Of a stretch of 64,000 bases of DNA, positions 1 to 7,298 are shown in pieces (the stretch's first letter is position 1; every line of letters begins with the position of its first letter). The position numbers and the translations under genes were made by a program. The DNA comes from Poindextera sp041691315 (lineage in GTDB: Bacteria > Pseudomonadota > Alphaproteobacteria > Caulobacterales > Caulobacteraceae). The stretch is taken from contig JBEPUW010000001.1 of the NCBI GenBank assembly GCA_041691315.1, positions 145,964-209,963 on the forward strand, in the 5' to 3' direction. The notes under the pieces are model-generated. The model had not been told where the DNA came from. It saw only the letters and a list, made by a program, of their open reading frames with translations, and did not search any database.

Positions 1-2
1 GC

Positions 3-785
3 GCGTTGAACCTGTCGGCCTCGCTGTGCCATGTGCTCTACGACCAGGGCGCTCAGGAATACGCCGCCAACCAGACCCGCGAAGAGGCCCGCCACGTCAC
101 CGCCTTCGCCAAGTACATCAAGTCCCGCTGGGGCCGGCCGGTGCCGTGCGGCGCGGCTCTGAAGGCGTTGCTGGTCGAGATCATCGAGGCGCCCGAGGTC
201 TATAAGAAGATCATCGGCATGCAGATGCTGGTCGAAGGCCTGGCCATGGGCGCCTTCGCCTCCGGCTATCGCAACAACCGCGACCCGGTGGCCAAGAAGC
301 TGTTTCAGCTGGTGATGACCGACGAGGCCTTTCACCACAAGTTCGGCAAGATCTGGGCCGACCGAACCATCCCGAAACTCACCGAATCCGAGCGCAACAT
401 GGTCGAGGACTGGTCCGCCCACTGCGCCCAGAGTCTGCTGTTCAACCAAGGCTCGCCGGTGCAGCAGCAGGCGATCTTTGGCGAGTTCGACTTGGACCCA
501 GAGCGGGTGATGGCCGACATGGTCGAGCGCCGCAAACACCGCGACCCGACCCTGCGTTTCCGCGGCGAGACCAACATCTTCCGTGTCCTGATCAAGACCC
601 TGCTCAACGCCGGCCTGATCACAGACCGAACGATGAGTTTCTACGCGGCCTATGTCGACATGGATGAGTTGCGCGCCGAGGGCGACCGGATGGTCGGCGA
701 CGACATCGCCGAGGATGGCATTCGCTATCTGCAGGCGATAAACTTCAAGGATCGGGCCAAGGTCGACCTGGTCGCCGCAGAGTAG
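3..785 (+). CDS. Ferritin-like diiron protein, 5'-truncated by the window edge
   Basis: The open frame runs through the left edge, so the N-terminus is missing; about 260 residues remain. Two motifs of the ferritin-like four-helix diiron fold are visible: E-E-A-R-H near the start of the visible part and D-E-A-F-H-H about 75 residues later. The spacing fits a carboxylate-bridged diiron site, with the first Glu of the site probably upstream of the window. The substrate cannot be deduced; ribonucleotide-reductase-like oxygenases and AurF-type N-oxygenases share this fold. It ends 7 bp before the formaldehyde dehydrogenase start on the same strand, so the two are probably cotranscribed. Confidence 0.75.
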   Translation, partial: ALNLSASLCHVLYDQGAQEYAANQTREEARHVTAFAKYIKSRWGRPVPCGAALKALLVEIIEAPEVYKKIIGMQMLVEGLAMGAFASGYRNNRDPVAKKLFQLVMTDEAFHHKFGKIWADRTIPKLTESERNMVEDWSAHCAQSLLFNQGSPVQQQAIFGEFDLDPERVMADMVERRKHRDPTLRFRGETNIFRVLIKTLLNAGLITDRTMSFYAAYVDMDELRAEGDRMVGDDIAEDGIRYLQAINFKDRAKVDLVAAE

Positions 786-792
786 CCTATCC

Positions 793-1902
793 ATGAAAAC
801 CCGAGCCGCGGTCGCCTTCGAGGCCGCCAAGCCGCTTGAGATCGTCGAACTCGACCTGGAGGGTCCGCGCGCCGGCGAAGTTCTGGTCGAGCTCAAGGCC
901 ACCGGCATCTGCCACACCGATGCCTACACCCTCTCGGGCATGGATTCGGAGGGGCTGTTTCCCTCGGTGCTCGGCCATGAGGGCGCGGGCGTTGTTGTCG
1001 AGGTCGGCGCTGGCGTCACCTCGCTCAAGCCCGGCGACCACGTCATCCCGCTGTACACGCCGGAATGCCGGCAGTGTAAGTCCTGTCTGTCGCGGAAAAC
1101 CAATCTGTGTACGGCGATCCGCGCGACGCAAGGGCGTGGCGTCATGCCGGACGGGACCTCGCGCTTCTCCTACAAGGGCCAGACCGTCCATCACTATATG
1201 GGCTGTTCGACCTTTTCGAACTTCACCGTCCTGCCCGAGATCGCTGTGGCCAAGGTGCGCGACGACGCCCCGTTCGACAAGATCTGCTACATCGGCTGCG
1301 GGGTCACCACGGGGGTCGGGGCGGTGATCAATACCGCCAAGGTCGAGCCGGGCGCCAACGCCGTGGTTTTCGGCCTGGGCGGCATCGGGCTGAACGTGGT
1401 TCAGGGCCTCAGGCTCGCCGGCGCCGACATGATCATCGGCGTCGATCTGAACCCGGATCGCAAGGCCTGGGGCGAGCGGTTCGGCATGACCCACTTCGTC
1501 AATCCGAAGACCATCGACGGCGACATCGTGGCGCATCTGGTCGAGCTGACCGGCGGCGGCGCCGACTACACCTTCGACTGCACCGGCAATGTGACGGTGA
1601 TGCGCCAGGCGCTGGAGGCCTGCCACCGCGGCTGGGGTGAAAGCGTGGTCATCGGGGTGGCGCCCGCCGGGGCCGAGATCGCCACGCGGCCGTTTCAGCT
1701 GGTCACTGGCCGGGTCTGGCGCGGCACCGCCTTCGGCGGCGCGCGCGGCCGCACCGACGTGCCGAAGATCGTCGACTGGTACATGGGCGGCAAGATCGAG
1801 ATCGACCCGATGATCACCCACACCCTGCCGCTGGAGCGCATCAACGAGGCCTTCGAGCTGATGCACAGCGGCGAAAGCATCCGTTCTGTGGTGGTGTTCT
1901 GA
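793..1902 (+). CDS. frmA: S-(hydroxymethyl)glutathione dehydrogenase / class III alcohol dehydrogenase
   Basis: Cytosolic zinc-dependent dehydrogenase that oxidises S-hydroxymethylglutathione (formaldehyde plus glutathione) to S-formylglutathione with NAD+; members also reduce S-nitrosoglutathione. The 369 residues match the family length. Visible are the catalytic zinc ligands C40 (in TGICHTD), H62 (in GHEGAG) and a Cys near 170 (in IGCGVTTG), the structural zinc lobe C92, C95, C98 and C106, and the dinucleotide motif FGLGGIGLNVVQG. The start follows the ferritin-like gene by 7 bp. No S-formylglutathione hydrolase or FrmR-type repressor is in the window. A dispersed inverted repeat lies just downstream. 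Confidence 0.95.
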   Translation: MKTRAAVAFEAAKPLEIVELDLEGPRAGEVLVELKATGICHTDAYTLSGMDSEGLFPSVLGHEGAGVVVEVGAGVTSLKPGDHVIPLYTPECRQCKSCLSRKTNLCTAIRATQGRGVMPDGTSRFSYKGQTVHHYMGCSTFSNFTVLPEIAVAKVRDDAPFDKICYIGCGVTTGVGAVINTAKVEPGANAVVFGLGGIGLNVVQGLRLAGADMIIGVDLNPDRKAWGERFGMTHFVNPKTIDGDIVAHLVELTGGGADYTFDCTGNVTVMRQALEACHRGWGESVVIGVAPAGAEIATRPFQLVTGRVWRGTAFGGARGRTDVPKIVDWYMGGKIEIDPMITHTLPLERINEAFELMHSGESIRSVVVF

Positions 1903-1927
1903 TGCGGAACGCCGGCCAGAAATAGCT

Positions 1928-2030
1928 CGTCATCGCCCGACTTGTTCGGGCGACCCATGATCACCGCGTTCGACCTGTGTTCATGGGTCGCCCGCATTCC
2001 GCCGCTGCGCGGCTCCAGCGGGGGATGACG
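1928..2030. repeat. Dispersed intergenic inverted repeat, family A, copy 1
   Basis: About 100 bp bounded by CGTCATCGCC on the left and GGGGATGACG on the right, with an inner pair ACCCATGA / TTCATGGGT. The left arm contains its own hairpin (GCCCGACTTGTTCGGGC). It sits between the convergent formaldehyde dehydrogenase and sulfatase genes, a position where such an element could end transcription from either side. Related copies are at 3743, 10084 and 29841. Confidence 0.8.
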
Positions 2031-2046
2031 ATTTTTTTGGGTGCGC

Positions 2047-3582
2047 TCAGCCCAACCCCAGCCGCTGAAGCTGGCCGTGTGGGGCCTCGATCGAGTCCAG
2101 CGCCGCGCGCAAGGCGTCGCGGTATTCCGCTTCCAGCGGGGAGCCTGCCAGGTTGCGCATTTCCTCGGGGTCGTCGTCCAGATCGTAGAGATGGTTGCCG
2201 GAAAACCGGCGTCCGGCCCAGAAGGGCAGGGGGTCGCTGAGGTCCCACTGCTGGTGGATCACCGGGATGCCGCTGCCGGGCATGTGGTCCAGCCGGGCGC
2301 GCTGATCGGGATAGGGAAGCTCCTGCTCGCGGGTGAACACGTGCGTCGGCATGGTCGACCAGCGGTTCGAATACATGTCGAGCGGCGCATTGCCGTTCGC
2401 CGGCGCGCGGGCGTATTTGCGTTTGCCGTCGATCAGATGCACCTCGCGGCCCCAGACCCCGGTCAGCAGCCAGTCGCGCACCTGGTTCTTCTCGCCGCTC
2501 AGGAGCGGCAGCAGCGAGACGCCGTGGGTGCGCTGGCGCACCGCCCCGGCCACCCCGAACAGGTCGGCCAGGGTGGCGAACAGGTCGACGCTGGTGGTCA
2601 GCGCCTCGGAGGTCGCCGGCGTGACGCCGGGGGCTGCGATCAGCAGCGGAATATGGCCAAGCGGTTCGTAGATCGGCACGGCCGGCTTGCCCCAGATGTC
2701 CTTCTCACCGAGATAGTGGCCGTGGTCGGTGCACAGGATGACCAGGGTGTCGTCCCACAGATTGTGCTTGTCGAGCCGGTCCAGCACCCGACCAAGCCAA
2801 TGGTCGATCATGGTCAGCTTGCCGCCGTACAGCGCCCGGATCTGCCTGGCCTGGCGCTCGTCGAGGATGCCTTTGCGAATGCCGCCGTCAGTGTAGGGCG
2901 GCCAGATCGGATGCGGTCCCGACCAGTCGGGATCGTACATACTGAGATAGGGTTGGGGCGTGTCGAACGGCTCGTGCGGGTCGAATTCGTCGACGAACAG
3001 GAAGAAGCGGTCGTGCTTGCCGGCGTTGTCGTCGAGCCAGGTCGCCGCCGCCTGCATGGTCCGCGGCCCGGGAAAATCCGCCTCGCCGCGGAACCAGCCA
3101 CGCGAGTTGTCGTAAGCCATCGGGCGGGGCGTGAACTTGGGCGAGCCGATCCAGCTGGGATCGGGTTGGGTCTTCCACGGGTCGCTTTCGTGGCCGCGCA
3201 GATAGTCCCAGGCCTCGAAATCGATGTGGAAGTTTTCGCCGCCGGCCTCGAACAGATGCGGATGGTCGGAGATCAGCTGGCTGGTGACGCCGGCGGCGCG
3301 CAGCTGGCAGGTGATGGCGTCTTCCCAGAGCTCGATCGAGCCCCAAGGCTTCCACAGGAAGTCGAGCGCCCCGCACAGGATGTCGTGCCGCGCCGGCATG
3401 CAGGGCAGCGAGCCGGTGAAGTGACGGGTGAAGCGCACAGACCGCGCCGCCAGCCGGTCCAGGTTCGGGGTCGAAAACTCGCGGCCGCCATAGGCGCCCA
3501 GCATGTGGCGATTGAGGCTGTCGAGCAGGATGACGACCGCGTTCTTAGGTTTGGCGGCGTTCGGAGGCTCTGATGAACTCAT
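2047..3582 (-). CDS. Sulfatase family protein (alkaline-phosphatase superfamily)
   Basis: Type I sulfatase-like hydrolase of about 511 residues. From the chosen ATG at 3582, Cys61 lies in C-M-P-A-R followed by the downstream L-C-G, which fits the CxPxR signature in which the Cys becomes formylglycine. Metal-site elements are ILLDSLN near the N-terminus and CTDHGHYLGEK in the C-terminal half. The frame extends upstream to 3678, but those 32 residues resemble no sulfatase and 3582 puts the metal motif where the family has it. No signal peptide is obvious, so the location is probably cytoplasmic. The substrate is unknown; phosphonate monoesterase-type activity is an alternative. No sulfatase-maturing enzyme is in the window. 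Confidence 0.88.
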   Translation of the reverse strand: MSSSEPPNAAKPKNAVVILLDSLNRHMLGAYGGREFSTPNLDRLAARSVRFTRHFTGSLPCMPARHDILCGALDFLWKPWGSIELWEDAITCQLRAAGVTSQLISDHPHLFEAGGENFHIDFEAWDYLRGHESDPWKTQPDPSWIGSPKFTPRPMAYDNSRGWFRGEADFPGPRTMQAAATWLDDNAGKHDRFFLFVDEFDPHEPFDTPQPYLSMYDPDWSGPHPIWPPYTDGGIRKGILDERQARQIRALYGGKLTMIDHWLGRVLDRLDKHNLWDDTLVILCTDHGHYLGEKDIWGKPAVPIYEPLGHIPLLIAAPGVTPATSEALTTSVDLFATLADLFGVAGAVRQRTHGVSLLPLLSGEKNQVRDWLLTGVWGREVHLIDGKRKYARAPANGNAPLDMYSNRWSTMPTHVFTREQELPYPDQRARLDHMPGSGIPVIHQQWDLSDPLPFWAGRRFSGNHLYDLDDDPEEMRNLAGSPLEAEYRDALRAALDSIEAPHGQLQRLGLG

Positions 3583-3742
3583 GCCGCCATTGAAGCCGGT
3601 CTGGCCAACCAGGCAAGCCTCGGCGCCCGATTCAGCGGCTTGAGCGCGATACCAGCGGCGTCTGTTGTGAAACGCCAAGCGACCTTAGGGTCCGTGGAAA
3701 ATAATGGCCCTGCTCGCTGGCAAAACGGTTCGCTTAAATACC

Positions 3743-3846
3743 CGTCATTACCCGCTGGAGCCGCTGAAAGCGGCGGAATGCGGGTAACCCATGAACACTG
3801 ACCGACGACGTGTTCATGGGTCGCCTGGACAAGCCAGGCGATGACG
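3743..3846. repeat. Dispersed intergenic inverted repeat, family A, copy 2
   Basis: Same design as the other family A copies: CGTCAT at the left edge, ACCCATGAACAC and GTGTTCATGGGT as inner complementary arms, and GGCGATGACGG at the right edge. Each arm has a local hairpin (CCGCTGAAAGCGG on the left, GCCTGGACAAGCCAGGC on the right). It occupies most of the 334-bp gap between the sulfatase start and the XRE regulator stop. Nothing else is recognised there. Confidence 0.8.
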
Positions 3847-3916
3847 GAAACTATTAATCGTCGCTGGACTTGCCGACCCCGGCCGCGGAGCGCTTCAGCG
3901 CTCGAGAAGGGGCAGC

Positions 3917-4300
3917 CTAAGCGGCGTTTGAGCGGTCGGCGGTTTTCGCCAGGGTCTTGGTCAGGCGGATCATGGCGCGGCGAACGTCGGGATCGGCGAT
4001 CTTGGCGAAGGCGTCAAGCAGATCGAAGGCGCCGGGCATGGCCATGTGGCGGAACATCGGCTTGTCCGCCCGCGCCCCATCCTCTCCGACCAGGGCGGCG
4101 ACCGAGGTGTCCAGCGCGCTGGCGACCCTGACCAGGGTCGAGGCTGAGACGCGGTTGTCGCCGCGCTCGTACTTCTGCACCTGCTGAAAGGTCAGGCCCA
4201 GGGCGTTGGCCAGCTTGGTCTGGCTCAGGCCCAGAAAGACGCGCCTGGCGCGAATCCGCGCTCCCACGTCGATGTCGATCGGATCCGGCGTCGCGGTCAT
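3917..4300 (-). CDS. XRE-family helix-turn-helix transcriptional regulator
   Basis: About 127 residues from the ATG at 4300 (MTATPDPID). A longer frame to 4384 adds an unconserved arginine-rich stretch. Residues about 12-70 form a classical Cro/CI-type HTH: RIRARRVFLGLSQTKLANAL, then LTFQQVQKYERGDNRVSAST. The remainder is a short alpha-helical tail containing DLLDAFAKIADPDVR, seen in many alphaproteobacterial one-domain XRE regulators. It lies 93 bp downstream of the isochorismatase-like gene on the same strand and could be cotranscribed with that operon. Its targets cannot be told from the sequence. Confidence 0.88.
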   Translation of the reverse strand: MTATPDPIDIDVGARIRARRVFLGLSQTKLANALGLTFQQVQKYERGDNRVSASTLVRVASALDTSVAALVGEDGARADKPMFRHMAMPGAFDLLDAFAKIADPDVRRAMIRLTKTLAKTADRSNAA

Positions 4301-4393
4301 GTGGCCTCGCTCGCGATGGATGCAGCCCCCGCCGAGTGAGACGGGCGACCCAACCCTATGCGGCGCCGGCAAGCTCTGCAACATTTCGCAACG

Positions 4394-4939
4394 TCAAGCC
4401 TGTACCAGCCGCAGGCCGCGCCGGTGGTCGATCAGTTCGTCGACCCGGCGAATCTGCACGAAGGGGGCGACCAGGGCGCGGGTGACAGTCTCGATCGCCT
4501 CCAGGCCCGAGGCATTAGCCGCATCCGCGAGAATTGTGTCTTCGACCAAGGTCACGGCGATGTCGTGGTCATAGGCGGCCAGCGCCGTGCCCAGAGAGCT
4601 CGAGGACAGCGAAAGGCCCAGGATCACCAGCTCCAACTCGGGGCCTTCCTTGATCGCGCGCCGGAACACACGGTGGGAGAAGGCCGAGGCGCCGGTCCGG
4701 TAATAGACCGGCTCGCTGGGCAGGGGTTCGAGCCCGGCCAGCGGCCTGGTCGATCGGCCGGCTGTGTGCGGATAGACATGACTCATGACCCAGTCGGAGT
4801 TGCGGGCATAGGTCAGCAGCCGGCGGCACTTGTCGATGCGCGCCTGCGCCTCCGCCGTGAGCGGTTCGGCGAACCGGACGAGATCGAGGCAGACCAGATG
4901 GCGCGCCGTCTGCGCCTGGCCGGATCGGACATGAAACAT
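4394..4939 (-). CDS. Isochorismatase-fold protein with degenerate catalytic triad
   Basis: 181 residues with the cysteine-hydrolase (isochorismatase) fold pattern: HLVCLDLV near the N-terminus, VYYRTGASAF in the middle and ILGLSLSSSSLGTALAAYDH followed by VEDTILADA at the back. In active family members the triad is Asp, Lys, Cys. Here Asp19 is present, the Lys position is Arg81, and the nucleophile position is Ser114. This suggests a pseudo-enzyme or changed chemistry (inference). It is the last gene of a three-gene operon, 6 bp after the GNAT gene, divergent from a LysR regulator. Confidence 0.65.
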   Translation of the reverse strand: MFHVRSGQAQTARHLVCLDLVRFAEPLTAEAQARIDKCRRLLTYARNSDWVMSHVYPHTAGRSTRPLAGLEPLPSEPVYYRTGASAFSHRVFRRAIKEGPELELVILGLSLSSSSLGTALAAYDHDIAVTLVEDTILADAANASGLEAIETVTRALVAPFVQIRRVDELIDHRRGLRLVQA

Positions 4940-4945
4940 GATGGG

Positions 4946-5566
4946 TTACGCGTAAGCCTGTTCAGGGGGGCGGGCAGCCGATCGATCGAGAACGCCGGGA
5001 TGGTCCCACTCGCCCTCCGGCCGCAGCAGGACGAACGGATCGGCGTCGATGCTGACGGCGTCCTTCGCGGGATTGAGGGCGAACTCCATCTCGACATAGT
5101 CGTAGTCGGAGAATGAGAAGCTCGGGCGGCCCGGGCGCACCCAGCCGCCGAAATAGCGTTTCCAGAACGGCGTCAATCGCGTCTGAGCGTGGCCCATCAG
5201 CGTGCGATAGCCCTTGGCCTCGGCCAGGTCGAAGGCCGCGCGCGCCAGCATCATCAGGCCCGATCCGCCGCGGTATTCCTTGCGGATGGCCAGCCGCTCC
5301 AGCTTGGCGAATCCGGCGAACCAGCGCATCCGCAAAACCCCGACCGGCTCGCTCCCGGCGCGCAGGATAAGGTGGGTCGCGCCGGCGAAGTCATTGCCGT
5401 CGAACTCCTCGTCAAAGGGACAGACCTGCTCGCCCATATAGACCAGGGCGCGCACCGCCATGACCTGGGCGAGGTCGTTCAGCGTACGCGCGACGCTGAC
5501 CCGCATCGGCGGTTCGGCGGCTCGCCCCGGCCGCTCGGCCGCCAGCGATCTGACGAGCGCGTTCAC
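4946..5566 (-). CDS. GNAT-family N-acyltransferase
   Basis: 206 residues. The core has the GNAT pattern: THLILRAGSEPVGVLRMRWF (strands 2-3), KLERLAIRKEYRGGSG (strand 4 with the acyl-CoA pyrophosphate loop, here R-G-G-S-G) and a following helix FDLAEAKGYRTLMGHAQ. The N-terminal ALVYMGEQVCPFDEEFDGND resembles the acceptor region of acyl-homoserine-lactone and N-acyl amino acid synthases, so a long-chain acyl donor is possible but unproven. Its start overlaps the stop of the upstream gene by 4 bp, indicating translational coupling. The substrate is unknown. Confidence 0.8.
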   Translation of the reverse strand: MNALVRSLAAERPGRAAEPPMRVSVARTLNDLAQVMAVRALVYMGEQVCPFDEEFDGNDFAGATHLILRAGSEPVGVLRMRWFAGFAKLERLAIRKEYRGGSGLMMLARAAFDLAEAKGYRTLMGHAQTRLTPFWKRYFGGWVRPGRPSFSFSDYDYVEMEFALNPAKDAVSIDADPFVLLRPEGEWDHPGVLDRSAARPPEQAYA

Positions 5567-6168
5567 GCGGCGACCGCGGGCAGGCGCTGGTTAAGCGGTT
5601 CGATCCAGACCAAGCCGGTTGTCGAGCCTGGCACGGGCTTGAACATCATCTTCTCGACCACTAGCCGCAGGCCCTTGGGCGTGACTGGCCGGGCGAAAAC
5701 CGGCAGATGCGGAGCCGCGGTCATGGCAAAGTTCCCGCACGCTTCGATGACCTGTTGCGCCGCGGGATGGTTGGTCGCGGCGATGCCCCAGCCGTAGATG
5801 GCCGCCGGGTCCTGATCCTGGGCCATGACGTGGCGCGGCGATGGGTTGAGCGCGTCGAACTGATCGGCTTCGACCGCCCGTCGTCCCTCCGCGTTCAAGA
5901 GCACCATGGCGAACAACCCGGTCAGGACGCCGTCCTCGCGATAGAGGAAGAGCGCCGCGCCGGTGAGTTGGTGAACGGCCCCTAGTGTTTCCGCCGAAAC
6001 GAGCTTGCCGCCGATCAGCTGTTCCGCGAACTGCTGCGCTTCGACGACTTCCTCCGCCTCGGCTGGCGGCACGTTGAACTTGGCGAAGGCCGCGCGAATG
6101 GCCAGAACAGTGGGCGAAAATGTCCCTGTGGACAGCCTGTCCTTCAAGGTAAGGATTGCTTTGCGCAC
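5563..6168 (-). CDS. Uncharacterised protein, GNAT-like C-terminal half
   Basis: 201 residues starting at GTG (6168), with GGAG about 9 nt upstream. I do not recognise a named family. The C-terminal half reads like a divergent GNAT fold: LFLYREDGVLTGLFAMVLLN, then IYGWGIAATNHPAAQQVIEA, then a stretch of ARPVTPKGLRLVVEKMMF type. The usual acyl-CoA loop (R/Q-x-x-G-x-G/A) is not clear. It is the first gene of the operon that continues with the GNAT and isochorismatase-like genes, and it is separated from the divergent LysR gene by 108 bp, the likely shared control region. Confidence 0.6.
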   Translation of the reverse strand: MRKAILTLKDRLSTGTFSPTVLAIRAAFAKFNVPPAEAEEVVEAQQFAEQLIGGKLVSAETLGAVHQLTGAALFLYREDGVLTGLFAMVLLNAEGRRAVEADQFDALNPSPRHVMAQDQDPAAIYGWGIAATNHPAAQQVIEACGNFAMTAAPHLPVFARPVTPKGLRLVVEKMMFKPVPGSTTGLVWIEPLNQRLPAVAA

Positions 6169-6276
6169 CGATCGAACTCCAAACTTGCTTCAGTCGGCGT
6201 GTTCGTAGAACTTGCTTTGCGACTGGAAGACCCGCGAAGATTGCAAGGTGGTGTTCCGAATTTGAGGTGGCGTGCC

Positions 6277-7290
6277 GTGAAGGATGTCGTCAAGCGAAGG
6301 GCCGCCTGGTCGGACCTCAGGGTCTTCTGGGCGGTCGCCGAGCTGGGCAGTTTCGGGTCGGCCTCCCGAGCGCTGAAGCTCGGTCTGACGACGGTGACGC
6401 GGGCGGTCGATCGTCTCGAAGGGCAACTGAACGCCAAGCTGTTCAAGCGCGGCCCGCAAGGCGTGACGCTAACTGAAGCCGGAAGCCTGGCCTATGATCG
6501 GGCGTTGTCGATGGAGCGGTTCGCCGAACAGCTGGAAGTCGAGGTCGCCGACTGCGAAAAGCTCCCTCAGGGCCGGGTCAAGCTGGCGGCGCCGGATGGG
6601 GTTGCGGGCGTATTTCTGCCGATCGCCATGGCGGAATTTCTCCGCGCCAATCCGAAGATCGATCTCGTCGTCGACTGTGATCTCTGGCCGGATCGGCCCC
6701 TGGGCGGCGACGCCGACGTCGCGCTGACCTTCGAGGAGCCGAAGCACCCAGACGTGATCGCCACACCGTTGGCGTACTTCCACTACGCGCTGTTCGCCTC
6801 GCGGGACTATCTGGATCTCTATGGCACGCCGACCACGGCCGCCGAACTGGTGGCGCACCCTTATGTGCACCACGTCGGCCAGACCCATCACCGCGAAAAC
6901 TGGACGACCCGCGAGACCGCCTTTCAGGATTTCATGCCCAAACGCATCGAGACCAATTCCAGCGCGGTCTCGTTCAACGCCGTCAAGAACGGGGCCGGCA
7001 TATCGCCGATGCCGACCGCGGTTCTGGCGCTGGAGCCGTCGCTGGTCATGATCGAGACGCCGGTGCACACCATCCGGCTCTGGATGGTCTACCACCGCGA
7101 TATCGGTCGCTCGGCCCGCGTGCGTCGCGTGATCGACTGGCTCAAGGACGTCTTCGATCAGAAGGCCAAGCCCTGGTATCGCGCCGAGTACGTGCATCCA
7201 CGCGAGTTTGGCCCTTACCTCCCCGACAAGATCCCGCCAACCGACGCCCCCGAAGTCGCGCCGCTCCGTCCGGCTCGCACGAAGGGCTAG
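6277..7290 (+). CDS. LysR-family transcriptional regulator
   Basis: About 337 residues from the GTG at 6277, chosen because GAGGTG lies 7 nt upstream and because the longer reading from 6199 adds unconserved sequence. N-terminal winged HTH at about residues 10-70 (DLRVFWAVAELGSFGSASRA, LGLTTVTRAVDRLEGQLNAK), followed by a LysR substrate-binding domain. Proline- and charge-rich residues end the protein. Family members usually control the divergent operon, here the GNAT/isochorismatase-like genes. The inducer is unknown. Confidence 0.9.
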   Translation: MKDVVKRRAAWSDLRVFWAVAELGSFGSASRALKLGLTTVTRAVDRLEGQLNAKLFKRGPQGVTLTEAGSLAYDRALSMERFAEQLEVEVADCEKLPQGRVKLAAPDGVAGVFLPIAMAEFLRANPKIDLVVDCDLWPDRPLGGDADVALTFEEPKHPDVIATPLAYFHYALFASRDYLDLYGTPTTAAELVAHPYVHHVGQTHHRENWTTRETAFQDFMPKRIETNSSAVSFNAVKNGAGISPMPTAVLALEPSLVMIETPVHTIRLWMVYHRDIGRSARVRRVIDWLKDVFDQKAKPWYRAEYVHPREFGPYLPDKIPPTDAPEVAPLRPARTKG

Positions 7291-7298
7291 ACTAGACT

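Noticed and set aside
2041..3573. A 510-codon plus-strand frame
   Set aside because: Mirror of the sulfatase gene, which has the active-site CxPxR and metal motifs.
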